A stretch of 64,000 nt of DNA from an uncultured Candidatus Thioglobus sp. (lineage in GTDB: Bacteria; Pseudomonadota; Gammaproteobacteria; PS1; Pseudothioglobaceae), in contig CAJQTG010000001.1 of assembly GCA_905618925.1 (NCBI GenBank), positions 45,219 to 109,218 on the forward strand, written 5' to 3'. Shown one piece after another: positions 29,170 to 36,701 of this stretch; within the stretch, counting starts at the first letter, position 1, and every line of letters starts with the position of its first letter. Under the pieces are notes generated by a model, which saw only the letters and a list, made by a program, of their open reading frames with translations, was not told the DNA's origin and did not search any database. Made by a program: the position numbers and the translations under genes.

Positions 29170-29613
29170 ATGCGTTATTTTATTCAATTTGTGGTTGCAC
29201 TTTTACTTATTCAAGGAGCTTTTGCTGAAAGTATTGAGGTGAAGGACTTTGAAACACTTGATCAAGAAAATCGATATACGGTTTTAATTGAAAATATTCG
29301 TTGCCCTGTCTGCCAAGGCCAAAGCATTGGTGGATCAAATTCTGGTCTTGCAAGTGACCTTCGAGAACAGGTACGCAAAATGATATTAAATAAAAAATCT
29401 GACAAAGATATTTATTTATTTATGGTCGAGCGATATGGAGATTTTGTTAACTTTAAACCGCCAATTAATAGCAAAACATACCTTTTGTGGTTTGCTCCTC
29501 TTTTCTTATTAGTTTTATGCTTAATCTATTTATTCAGAATAACAAGAAATAAAAACGAACATATTTCTAGCTCAGTGAGTGATATTGAAAGAGCCAAAAA
29601 ATTATTAAAGTGA
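29170..29613 (+). CDS. ccmH: Cytochrome c maturation protein CcmH
   Basis: Periplasm-facing, membrane-anchored thiol protein that reduces apocytochrome c for heme attachment. 147 residues: signal peptide 1-19, the redox motif RCPVCQGQSI with Cys45 and Cys48, a helical bundle, and a C-terminal anchor (about 105-123, LLWFAPLFLLVLCLIYLF). The rest of the ccm operon is not here; usually ccmH closes ccmABCDEFG. The next gene is a TPR protein, recalling the ccmH-ccmI pair, although that protein lacks the membrane part of CcmI. Confidence 0.92.
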   Translation: MRYFIQFVVALLLIQGAFAESIEVKDFETLDQENRYTVLIENIRCPVCQGQSIGGSNSGLASDLREQVRKMILNKKSDKDIYLFMVERYGDFVNFKPPINSKTYLLWFAPLFLLVLCLIYLFRITRNKNEHISSSVSDIERAKKLLK

Positions 29614-29630
29614 TCAATTAAACTGCTTCC

Positions 29631-30296
29631 ATGAATAATAATACTGAAATTAGTGATTTAATAGTGAAAGCTTATTCTCACCAAAAAAATGGTGAGCTTT
29701 CTATGGCAATACAAGTATGGAATGAGCTAATAAATCATAGTTTGGTCACGCAAGAATTATCCTCTAATGCCCATTTGAGTCTTGGTCATTTGCACTTACA
29801 GCAAGGCAATAATGATATTGCCTATGAAAGTATGACTAAAGCAATAAGATCCAATCCAAACAGCTCTGAAGCTTTTTTCTGCTTGGCTTATATGGAGCAA
29901 GAAAAAGAGAATTTCCATGTGGCAATTAATTTTTTTGAGGCTGCATTAAAGATTAAGCCAGAAGATGTTGGGGCTATAAATAACTTGGGTAACTGTTTTG
30001 ATCAGTTAAATAAAAGTCATGACTCAATCAAGACTTACTCAAAGGCAATTTCTTTAGATTCAGAATATATTGCAGCTTATTATAATCGAGGCAATGCTTA
30101 CTTTAAAATAGCTGAGGATAAATTAGCTTTAAAAGATTTAAATCAGGCGATTGATTTAGACAATACTTTTTATCAAGCATATTATAATCGTGGCTCAGTA
30201 TTTAAGCGATTAGGAAAAATTGAACTAGCTGAAAAAGATTTAAAAAAAGCTACAGAACTTGCAAAGTTAGAGATTGAACAATCAAACAAACAATAG
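29631..30296 (+). CDS. TPR-repeat protein
   Basis: 221-residue soluble protein made almost entirely of five tetratricopeptide repeats (about residues 45-215), for example [20 protein letters not shown] and [20 protein letters not shown] with the usual W/L-G-Y-A-P pattern. No signal peptide or membrane helix. It follows ccmH by 17 bases and precedes lysS by 7. It could be a soluble relative of CcmI that presents apocytochromes, but it lacks the two helices and periplasmic placement of CcmI, so a general scaffold role is as likely. Confidence 0.8.
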   Translation: MNNNTEISDLIVKAYSHQKNGELSMAIQVWNELINHSLVTQELSSNAHLSLGHLHLQQGNNDIAYESMTKAIRSNPNSSEAFFCLAYMEQEKENFHVAINFFEAALKIKPEDVGAINNLGNCFDQLNKSHDSIKTYSKAISLDSEYIAAYYNRGNAYFKIAEDKLALKDLNQAIDLDNTFYQAYYNRGSVFKRLGKIELAEKDLKKATELAKLEIEQSNKQ

Positions 30297-30303
30297 GATT
30301 AAA

Positions 30304-31797
30304 GTGAGCAATCTAGACGAAAATAAATTAATAGCAGAAAGAAAATCTAAATTAGCATTGCTTAGAGAGGCTGGCAATCCATTTATTAATGATTTTAAAC
30401 CTCAAAACTTAGCAAACTCAATTCATGAGAAATTTGATAGTTATTCTAATGAGGATCTTCAAGGGGTGGGAGAATTTGTAACTGTTGCTGGACGATTGAT
30501 GCTTAAAAGAATAATGGGCAAAGCAAGCTTTGTACAGCTTCAAGATACTTCAGGTCAAATACAACTTTTTGTGACTAGAGACGAGCTAGATGAGGGCTTC
30601 TACAATGAGCAATTCAAGAAGTGGGATATTGGTGACATAATTGGAGCATCTGGAGTTCTTTTTAAGACTCAAACAGGTGAACTATCTATTCGAGTAGGTG
30701 ATATTAAATTAATAACAAAATCACTAAGACCTCTGCCAGAAAAATTTCATGGACTCACTGATCAAGAAACAATATATCGCCAAAGGTATGTTGATTTAAT
30801 TATGAATGAAGGCTCAAGAAAAGTTTTTCAGAGAAGGTCTGAAATTATTTCTTATATTAGGCAATTCTTCATTAGTCACAGTTATCTTGAGGTGGAAACT
30901 CCTATGATGCAAGTCATTCCAGGAGGTGCTGCAGCAAAGCCATTTATTACTCATCATAATGCTTTAGATATGGATTTATATTTAAGAATTGCTCCAGAAC
31001 TTTATCTTAAAAGATTAGTAGTTGGAGGTTTTGATAAGGTTTTTGAGATCAATCGTAATTTTAGGAATGAGGGACTCTCCCAAAGACATAATCCTGAGTT
31101 TACAATGATTGAGTTTTATGAGGCTTATGCAAATTATCATGACTATATGGACCTTACTGAAAACCTATTTAAAGGTATTGCAATTGATGTTTGTAAGTCA
31201 GCAAAAATTAAATACCAGGGTGATGAGTTTGATTTTTCAAAACCGTTTGAGCGCTTAAGTGTTTTTGATTCAATTTTAAAATATAATCCTAAATTATTAG
31301 CTTCTGATCTTTCAGAAGAAAATATAAGAAATACTGCTAGTAATTTGGGAATTCATCTTAAAGAGAATTGGGGTTTAGGAAAGATTCAAATTGAAATCTT
31401 TGAGGCAACTGTTGAGGAAAAATTAATACAACCAACTTTTGTTACTGAGTATCCTACTGAAGTATCTCCACTTGCAAGGCGCAATGATCAAAATTCATTT
31501 ATTACGGATCGTTTTGAACTTTTCATTGGTGGCCGTGAAATAGCAAATGGATTTTCAGAGCTTAATGATCCTGAAGATCAGGCTCAAAGGTTCAAAGACC
31601 AGGTTAGTGAAAAAGATGCTGGGGATGATGAGGCAATGCATTATGATGCTGATTATATTAGAGCTCTTGAGTATGGAATGCCGCCCTCTGCAGGAGAGGG
31701 TATTGGTATTGATCGTCTAGTTATGCTATTTACAGATTCAGCGTCAATACGAGATGTTTTGTTATTTCCTCATATGAGACCTGAATATGAGAAATAG
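30304..31797 (+). CDS. lysS: Lysyl-tRNA synthetase, class II
   Basis: Charges tRNA-Lys with lysine. 497 residues from GTG 30304, which has TAGGAT just upstream; an earlier in-frame ATG at 30274 lies inside the TPR gene and is rejected. N-terminal OB-fold anticodon-binding domain (about 55-145, [23 protein letters not shown]), then the class II core with motif 2 around [21 protein letters not shown] and motif 3 [12 protein letters not shown]. Cytoplasmic. Its substrate, tRNA-Lys(UUU), is encoded 2.8 kb downstream at the island boundary. Confidence 0.97.
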   Translation: MSNLDENKLIAERKSKLALLREAGNPFINDFKPQNLANSIHEKFDSYSNEDLQGVGEFVTVAGRLMLKRIMGKASFVQLQDTSGQIQLFVTRDELDEGFYNEQFKKWDIGDIIGASGVLFKTQTGELSIRVGDIKLITKSLRPLPEKFHGLTDQETIYRQRYVDLIMNEGSRKVFQRRSEIISYIRQFFISHSYLEVETPMMQVIPGGAAAKPFITHHNALDMDLYLRIAPELYLKRLVVGGFDKVFEINRNFRNEGLSQRHNPEFTMIEFYEAYANYHDYMDLTENLFKGIAIDVCKSAKIKYQGDEFDFSKPFERLSVFDSILKYNPKLLASDLSEENIRNTASNLGIHLKENWGLGKIQIEIFEATVEEKLIQPTFVTEYPTEVSPLARRNDQNSFITDRFELFIGGREIANGFSELNDPEDQAQRFKDQVSEKDAGDDEAMHYDADYIRALEYGMPPSAGEGIGIDRLVMLFTDSASIRDVLLFPHMRPEYEK

Positions 31798-31820
31798 TTT
31801 AAGAGTCTCTAGTTAGTATT

Positions 31821-32486
31821 ATGATTCCAGTTTTAACTATAGATGGGCCTAGTGGAGTAGGAAAAGGTGCTGTAGCAAATATAATGGCTCACGAGCTAAA
31901 TTGGAATTTGTTAGACTCTGGAGCAATATACCGTGCATTTGCTTTGGCGGCTTCAAAGCGAAATATTCAAATTGATAATACTGATGAACTGCTGAAGTTA
32001 GCATCTAACCTCGATTTGAGATTTGAGTCAGATCCTTCTAATAATAAACTCAGTGTTTATCTTGATAATATTGAAGTTTCAGCCGAACTTCGAACTGAGG
32101 AAACTGCCGAGCTAGCCTCTAAATTTGCGATGATTGGCCCTCTTAGAGAGTCACTATTATTAAGACAACAAAAGTTCAAGCAACCTCCAGGATTAGTCGC
32201 TGATGGCCGAGATATGGGAACTGTTGTATTCGAAGATGCACCCTTTAAGGTATTTTTGATAGCAAATGTGGAAGAAAGGGCACAAAGACGACTAAAACAG
32301 TTGCATGAGAAAGGTATTGCTGGTATCCTTTCGCAAACTTTGGAAGAGGTTCAGAAGAGAGATGAGAGAGACGCAAGTCGCAAACATTCCCCTCTAAAGC
32401 CTTCAAAAGATGCATTAGTTATAGATACATCGAATCTTACAATTAATGAAGTCGTTGCAGAAGTAATGGCGTTAGTTAAGACTTGA
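31821..32486 (+). CDS. cmk: Cytidylate kinase
   Basis: Phosphorylates CMP and dCMP. 221 residues. P-loop GPSGVGKG at residues 9-16, the NMP-binding insert with LLDSGAIYRAFAL, DGRDMGTVVF, and the lid arginines in RRLKQLHEKG and RDERDASR. Directly upstream of rpsA, the standard gammaproteobacterial order (cmk-rpsA-ihfB). Its stop codon sits inside the stem of a strong terminator, so rpsA must have its own promoter. Confidence 0.96.
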   Translation: MIPVLTIDGPSGVGKGAVANIMAHELNWNLLDSGAIYRAFALAASKRNIQIDNTDELLKLASNLDLRFESDPSNNKLSVYLDNIEVSAELRTEETAELASKFAMIGPLRESLLLRQQKFKQPPGLVADGRDMGTVVFEDAPFKVFLIANVEERAQRRLKQLHEKGIAGILSQTLEEVQKRDERDASRKHSPLKPSKDALVIDTSNLTINEVVAEVMALVKT

Positions 32487-32507
32487 GCGGTCAAGTCTTT
32501 ATTTTTT
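32478..32507 (+). terminator. Rho-independent terminator after cmk
   Basis: Nine-base stem AAGACTTGA (32478-32486) and TCAAGTCTT (32491-32499) with a GCGG loop, followed by a T-rich tail. It includes the cmk stop codon. Confidence 0.8.
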
Positions 32508-32576
32508 AATTAACCCGATATGATTTAAGCTTTAACCGATACAGCTTAATAATTACCGGTCAACATCGAGATAAAT

Positions 32577-34250
32577 ATGTCAGAATCATTTTCCGAGCTA
32601 TTTGAAAATAGCGAAATACAACAAAACGTAAAACCTGGAGCGCTCTTAATGGGAACTGTAGTCAGTATGAATCGTGAAAAAGCGATCATCAATGTAGGGC
32701 TAAAGTCTGAAGGTTTTATTTCATTACACGAATTTAAAAATGCCAAAGGCGAGCTTGAGATCACTGAAGGTGATGTTGTCGAAGTCGCACTCGACTCTAT
32801 TGATGATGGCTTAGGACACACTCTTCTTTCGCGTGAAAAAGCGAAACGTATTAAGATGTGGCAAGAGCTTGAAAACGCGATGAACACTAAAGAAATTGTT
32901 AAAGGTATTGTTACTGGCTCAGTTAAGGGCGGTATGACAGTTGATATTGGTGTTATCAAAGCATTCTTACCTGGCTCTTTAGTAGACGTAAGGCCTGTTA
33001 AAGATTTTGATTTCTTGTTAGGTCAAGAAATTGAGGCTCTTGTTATAAAAATGGACGAAGTTAGGAATAATATTGTTATTTCTAGAAAAGCTGTTATGCA
33101 GGAAGTTAACTCAGCTGATAGAGAGGCTTTAATTGAAAATCTTGATACTGGTAAAGAAGTTGAAGGAATTGTTAAAAACTTAGCTGATTATGGTGCATTT
33201 GTTGACCTTGGCGGCGTAGATGGTTTACTTCACATCACAGATATATCTTGGCAGAGAGTTAATCATCCATCTGAGAAGCTTTCAATAGGCGACAAGATAA
33301 CAGTAAAAATTCTCAACTATGATAAAGAGAAAATGAGAGTTTCTTTGGGACTTAAGCAGTTAACACCAAGCCCTTGGGATAATATTTCAGAGCGTCTTCC
33401 AATGGGTAAAAAAGTTTCGGGTGTTGTTTCTAACCTAACCGATTATGGTGCATTTGTAAGAATTGAAGAGGGTGTTGAGGGACTTGTTCACGTGAGTGAA
33501 ATGGACTGGACTAACGCAAACGCAAGGCCTTCTAAGTTTGTTAAGTTAGGCCAAGAAGTTGATGTTGTGGTTCTTGATGTTCAAGAGTCTAAACATAGGA
33601 TCTCTCTTAGTATGAAGCAAGCAAAAGAAAATCCTTGGGAAGCATTTGAAGGAACTCATAATAAAGGCGACATGATCAATGTAACTGTTAAGTCAATTAC
33701 TGATTTTGGTTTATTTGTAGGCCTTCCAGGTGGAATTGATGGGCTTATTCATTTAGCGGATATCTCATGGGAGAAGCAGTCTGCTGATCAAATTGTCTCA
33801 ACTTATTCAAAGGGACAAGAGCTTGACGTTGTAATCCTTAATGTAGACGCTGAAAAAGAGCGAATTTCTTTAGGAATTAAACAATTAACTTCAGACGATT
33901 TTTCTCAATATGCGACTACAAACTCTAAAGGTTCGATTGTTAAAGGCGTTATCCAAGAGGTTGATGCAAGAGGCGCTGTTGTTTTACTAGCTGCTGGAAT
34001 TACCGGTTACCTTAAAGTGTCTGAAATTTCTCAAGATAGAATTGATGATGCATCAACTGTGTTGAAAGAAGGCGCAGAGGTTGAAGTTGCTATTACTTTG
34101 ATTGATAAGAGAACACGAAAAGTAAATCTAAGTATGAAAGCTAAAGATTCAGTTCAAGAGAAAGCAGTCATGGATGACTATAACAGTCAATCGACTCAAA
34201 CTTCTGGATCAACACTTGGTGATCTTTTAAAAGAAGCTAAAGATAAATAA
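32577..34250 (+). CDS. rpsA: 30S ribosomal protein S1
   Basis: Largest 30S protein; binds mRNA and helps unfold leaders during initiation. 557 residues, six S1 (OB-fold) domains, the E. coli-type layout. Repeated marker segments include NLADYGAFVDLGGVDGLLHITDISW, NLTDYGAFVRIEEGVEGLVHVSEMDW and SITDFGLFVGLPGGIDGLIHLADISW. It starts at ATG 32577 about 70 bases after the cmk terminator. AT-rich leader of about 90 bases without an obvious structured autoregulatory element by eye. Confidence 0.98.
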   Translation: MSESFSELFENSEIQQNVKPGALLMGTVVSMNREKAIINVGLKSEGFISLHEFKNAKGELEITEGDVVEVALDSIDDGLGHTLLSREKAKRIKMWQELENAMNTKEIVKGIVTGSVKGGMTVDIGVIKAFLPGSLVDVRPVKDFDFLLGQEIEALVIKMDEVRNNIVISRKAVMQEVNSADREALIENLDTGKEVEGIVKNLADYGAFVDLGGVDGLLHITDISWQRVNHPSEKLSIGDKITVKILNYDKEKMRVSLGLKQLTPSPWDNISERLPMGKKVSGVVSNLTDYGAFVRIEEGVEGLVHVSEMDWTNANARPSKFVKLGQEVDVVVLDVQESKHRISLSMKQAKENPWEAFEGTHNKGDMINVTVKSITDFGLFVGLPGGIDGLIHLADISWEKQSADQIVSTYSKGQELDVVILNVDAEKERISLGIKQLTSDDFSQYATTNSKGSIVKGVIQEVDARGAVVLLAAGITGYLKVSEISQDRIDDASTVLKEGAEVEVAITLIDKRTRKVNLSMKAKDSVQEKAVMDDYNSQSTQTSGSTLGDLLKEAKDK

Positions 34251-34258
34251 TTAATTAA

Positions 34259-34291
34259 AGCTGCTATGCCTAGGTATAGCAGCTAATTTTT
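34259..34291 (+). terminator. Hairpin between rpsA and ihfB, terminator or leader element
   Basis: Nine-base perfect stem AGCTGCTAT (34259-34267) and ATAGCAGCT (34276-34284), then AATTTTT running into the ihfB ATG at 34292. It looks like the rpsA terminator, but it directly abuts the ihfB start and leaves no room for a Shine-Dalgarno, so it may instead control ihfB. Confidence 0.6.
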
Positions 34292-34570
34292 ATGAAAAAA
34301 ATTGACCTTATTGATGAAATATCTAAAGAAATTAGTATTACTCGCTCGGAAGCAAAGCAATCTGTTGAAATTATCCTTGAAGAAATTAGCTTAGCAGTAA
34401 TTTCTGGTAAAGGTGTTGAGGTAAGAGGCTTTGGTGGCTTTCAAAAACGACATCGTAAAGGCAGAATGGGGATTAACCCAAAGACTGGCCAAAAGACTGA
34501 AGTTTCTGAAAAATTTGTTCCTTTTTTTAAGCCTGGAAAGCTTCTTAAAGAAGCAGTTAATAAAGGCTAA
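34292..34570 (+). CDS. ihfB: Integration host factor beta subunit
   Basis: DNA-bending protein of the HU/IHF family, 92 residues. Position after rpsA is the ihfB position throughout Gammaproteobacteria. Conserved RGFGGFQKRHRKGRMGINPKTGQK carries the beta-arm and the intercalating proline, and FKPGKLLKEAVN closes the fold. IHF is normally also a cofactor for integrase reactions such as the one that would have inserted the adjoining island. No ribosome site is visible because the start follows a hairpin directly. Confidence 0.9.
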   Translation: MKKIDLIDEISKEISITRSEAKQSVEIILEEISLAVISGKGVEVRGFGGFQKRHRKGRMGINPKTGQKTEVSEKFVPFFKPGKLLKEAVNKG

Positions 34571-34577
34571 TTTACGA

Positions 34578-34606
34578 TTGATTAATGAACGTTAGTTCAG
34601 TATAAT
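34578..34606 (+). promoter_or_regulatory. tRNA-Lys promoter
   Basis: TTGATT (34578-34583), 17-base spacer, TATAAT (34601-34606); transcription would start near 34613, about nine bases before the mature tRNA. The spacer holds the inverted repeat TGAAC-GTTA-GTTCA. Confidence 0.75.
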
Positions 34607-34621
34607 TTCTCGTTTTTATAT

Positions 34622-34697
34622 GGGGCGTTAGCTCAGTTGGTAGAGCATCGGACTTTTAATCCGCTGGTCGAGCGTTCAAGTCGCTCACGCCCCACCA
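34622..34697 (+). tRNA. tRNA-Lys(UUU)
   Basis: 76 bases including encoded CCA. Acceptor GGGGCGT pairs with ACGCCCC (34687-34693); D-arm GCTC/GAGC; anticodon arm CGGA-CTTTTAA-TCCG with anticodon TTT; T-arm GAGCG-TTCAAGT-CGCTC. It is intact and has a strong promoter and terminator. Its 3' part from 34648 is duplicated at 58303, so it is the integration site of a genomic island. Confidence 0.97.
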
Positions 34698-34736
34698 TAT
34701 ACCATAAGGGTTTCCAGTCAAGGAAACCCTTTTTTG
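34648..34736 (+). repeat. Left attachment repeat (attL)
   Basis: 89 bases from the tRNA-Lys anticodon stem through CCA and the terminator. Identical in length to 58303-58391, with only four substitutions by eye (34691 C/T, one C/T and one A/G between CCA and the stem, one A/G within the stem). Completes the functional tRNA. Confidence 0.8.
34706..34735 (+). terminator. tRNA-Lys terminator
   Basis: Ten-base stem AAGGGTTTCC (34706-34715) and GGAAACCCTT (34722-34731), loop AGTCAA, then a T tract. It is part of the 89-bp repeat shared with the far end of the island. Confidence 0.9.
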
Positions 34737-34753
34737 TAACATAAATCTTAGTA

Positions 34754-34774
34754 TTTCGTGCAAATTTCGTGCAC
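34754..34774 (+). repeat. Paired integrase-arm-type direct repeats, left end
   Basis: Two copies of TTTCGTGCA separated by AA, 18 bases after the tRNA-Lys terminator and just before the integrase-like start. The same pair, slightly changed, recurs at 58148-58168. Paired short repeats of this type flank attachment cores of tyrosine integrases. Confidence 0.5.
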
Positions 34775-34791
34775 TTAAGTGGAGGTTTATC

Positions 34792-34980
34792 GTGGCAACT
34801 ATACAAAAGATACTCAATACAAACAATTCGTCCTATCGTGTGTTTATTCACGTAAAAGATAATCAATTTAGAATTAAGCCAATATCAAGGCAAGAGTCAG
34901 ACTTTGATCCAATACTTCGCTTTATGGAAGATAAAAATTTATTTTCTTTTTGGAAGAAAGAAGAAACTACTCCTAGTTAA
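34792..34980 (+). pseudogene. Truncated integrase-like N-terminus
   Basis: A 62-residue frame starting at GTG 34792 with an ideal ribosome site (GGAGG at 34781-34785). Its opening, ATIQKILNTNNSSYRVFI, has the look of the N-terminal arm-binding domain of tRNA-targeting tyrosine integrases (M-ATI-x-K-x-SYR pattern), and it sits exactly where such integrases start, beside the tRNA. The frame then loses resemblance (after about residue 30) and stops; no catalytic R-H-R-Y domain follows. Likely a remnant of the island's integrase. The family assignment rests on a short stretch. Confidence 0.45.
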
Positions 34981-35080
34981 CTAGACCTGACTCAGACTTA
35001 ATAAACCAACCCTCACACATCAACCGAATTTAAACTTTAGTTCAAGTTGATATATAATCGATGTATGAATTTATTTTATG

Positions 35081-35122
35081 TATAATAAATATGTGAACAC
35101 AATGTTCATATTTGAACACATA
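35081..35122 (+). promoter_or_regulatory. TRAP-operon promoter and near-palindromic operator
   Basis: TATAAT (35081-35086) is followed after 4 bases by an operator at 35091-35122 made of TGAACA and TGTTCA half-sites: GTGAACACAATGTTCAT, then TTTGAACACAT. The outer ATGTG and CACAT arms also pair. A closely matching operator with the same 4-base spacing precedes the catabolic operon at 41162. A repressor bound here would cover the transcription start. No convincing -35 is seen. Confidence 0.6.
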
Positions 35123-35162
35123 TTATTTATTGTAATATTAAATCAAAAAAAAAGGAGAAAAC

Positions 35163-36131
35163 ATGAAACACTTTTTAAAAAGCGCATTCATTGCAGCTTC
35201 GCTTGTTGCAACTTCATCCATTGCTGATATTGTCAAGATAGATGCAGTATCACTTGCGCCAAAACCGGTCTACATAAACAAGCCATTCAAGGCTTTTGTT
35301 GAAGAAGTAAATACAAAATTCGCTGGTCAAATAGAAATTAACTGGCGCGGTGGTCCAGAAATTATGCCGCCATTCAAACAAGCTGAAGGGGTTCGAAATG
35401 GCTCGGTCGATATGACCTACACAAGCCCAAGCTATTATCAAGGCTTAGTGCCAACCTCTGGAACCATGAATCTATCGTTCAAGAATTACGAACAGATCGC
35501 CGCAACAGATTATCATGAACGTATGACTGAACTTCACGCTGAAAAAGATCTAATATTTCTCGGTGAAATTCCAGCAACAGAGTTGAATTTTATGATTTAC
35601 ATGAGAGAAGATGTCTCAAGTCTTGAAGATCTCAAGGGAAAAAGAATTCGTGTATTCCCAACCTTACTGCCTCTTGTTAAAGCTCTGGGTGCAGAGCCTA
35701 TCGTGATGGCAATGGGAGATATCTTCACTGCAATGGAAAGAGGAACTATTGATGGATATATGCAAGGTCCACTTGCTCAAGCTAAGCAATTTGAAGGCTT
35801 GGTCAAGACAGTAATTTTTCCTGGAGTTTATCGAGCAGGTTTTCCAGTCTTGATTAATAAAGACACTTGGGGAATGATGTCTGCTGATTTACAGCAAGAA
35901 TTGACTACGTTCCTTCGTGAAGACTTTGCACCTCGTCAGGACTACATCTGGGGCGATGATATTGCTGTTAACGTCGAACTGATGAAGGGTGCTGGGTTTA
36001 ACATTTTGCAACTAACAGATAGTGAAGTTGCACGTTATGAGCAAATGGCAATGGACGCCGCATGGGCTGTTACAGCAGATAATGCTGGTGCAGATGTAGC
36101 TGCAGAGCTACGTTCAATGCTGGATAAATAA
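35163..36131 (+). CDS. dctP: TRAP transporter substrate-binding protein (DctP family)
   Basis: Periplasmic solute receptor of a TRAP transporter, 322 residues with a signal peptide (1-21, SAFIAASLVATSSIADI). DctP landmarks: the central GKRIRVFPTLLPLVKALGAEPIVM (helix bearing the substrate-contacting arginine), MGDIFTAMERGTIDGYMQGP and the late VLINKDTW. TRAP systems use sodium gradients to import organic acids and similar anions. Ribosome site AAAAGGAGAAAAC is strong. Separated from the permease genes by a terminator, a common way to make excess receptor. First gene of the operon controlled from 35081-35122. Ligand unknown. Confidence 0.92.
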   Translation: MKHFLKSAFIAASLVATSSIADIVKIDAVSLAPKPVYINKPFKAFVEEVNTKFAGQIEINWRGGPEIMPPFKQAEGVRNGSVDMTYTSPSYYQGLVPTSGTMNLSFKNYEQIAATDYHERMTELHAEKDLIFLGEIPATELNFMIYMREDVSSLEDLKGKRIRVFPTLLPLVKALGAEPIVMAMGDIFTAMERGTIDGYMQGPLAQAKQFEGLVKTVIFPGVYRAGFPVLINKDTWGMMSADLQQELTTFLREDFAPRQDYIWGDDIAVNVELMKGAGFNILQLTDSEVARYEQMAMDAAWAVTADNAGADVAAELRSMLDK

Positions 36132-36147
36132 CAAAAAACGTAAGTTA

Positions 36148-36185
36148 GGTGGAGTCAAGTTTAAAATTGGCTCCACCGTTTTTTA
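36148..36185 (+). terminator. Terminator between dctP and dctQ
   Basis: Eleven-base stem GGTGGAGTCAA (36148-36158) and TTGGCTCCACC (36167-36177) with one T-G pair, 8-base loop, then GTTTTTTA. Partial readthrough would give more receptor than permease. Confidence 0.75.
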
Positions 36186-36198
36186 TAGGAGTAAAAAC

Positions 36199-36699
36199 TT
36201 GTCCAACTCTTTTGCTAAGTTGAGTCATTTTTTCAAACGCTTAAATTTGTATTGTGCAATTCTTGGTGCTGGACTCCTTTTTTTTATCGCTACGATAATC
36301 TGCCTAGAAGTCTCTGGTCGTGCACTTGGCGCACCTTCTCGTCTTTGGGTCTTAGAAACTAGCGAATACTCTCTTCTATACATTTCCTTCCTGGGAGCTC
36401 CATATTTGCTTGAAAAGAATATGCATGTAGTTATCGACATTGTTTATACCAGCCTGACAAAAAATTTGCGATTATTTTTTCAAGGATTGAATTCCGTATT
36501 AGGATTTTTAGTTTGTATTACTCTTACAATTGTTGGCATAATGGTTGTTGTCGATCAATATGGTCTTGGTGTGCGAGAAGTCACTGTGATGCGACCCTTG
36601 AGCTGGTGGCTGACTGCTGCATTACCCCTAGGAACTGGATTAATGTCTATCCAGTTTATCGAGAAGTTTTTACGAACTCTAAAAGGGAAGGCTCTGTAG
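36199..36699 (+). CDS. dctQ: TRAP transporter small permease (DctQ family)
   Basis: Small membrane subunit of the TRAP transporter, 166 residues with four hydrophobic helices (about 17-37, 50-68, 93-115, 133-153). Conserved family features include LEVSGRALGAP and LETSEYSLLYISFLGAPYLLEKNMHVVIDI. The start is TTG 36199, supported by AGGAG at 36187-36191 seven bases upstream. It stops three bases before the dctM ATG. Composition is close to that of the AT-rich chromosome, unlike the rest of the module downstream. Confidence 0.9.
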   Translation: MSNSFAKLSHFFKRLNLYCAILGAGLLFFIATIICLEVSGRALGAPSRLWVLETSEYSLLYISFLGAPYLLEKNMHVVIDIVYTSLTKNLRLFFQGLNSVLGFLVCITLTIVGIMVVVDQYGLGVREVTVMRPLSWWLTAALPLGTGLMSIQFIEKFLRTLKGKAL

Positions 36700-36701
36700 T
36701 C

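Noticed and set aside
30274..30303. lysS start at ATG 30274
   Set aside because: It lies inside the TPR gene, whereas GTG 30304 has a ribosome site and gives the normal length.
34792..34980. Intact small island gene rather than a remnant
   Set aside because: Resemblance to integrase N-termini and the position beside the tRNA favour a remnant, although a short real protein cannot be fully excluded.
36513..36701. N-terminal extension of dctM
   Set aside because: It is an alternative frame of dctQ; ATG 36702 gives a normal DctM.
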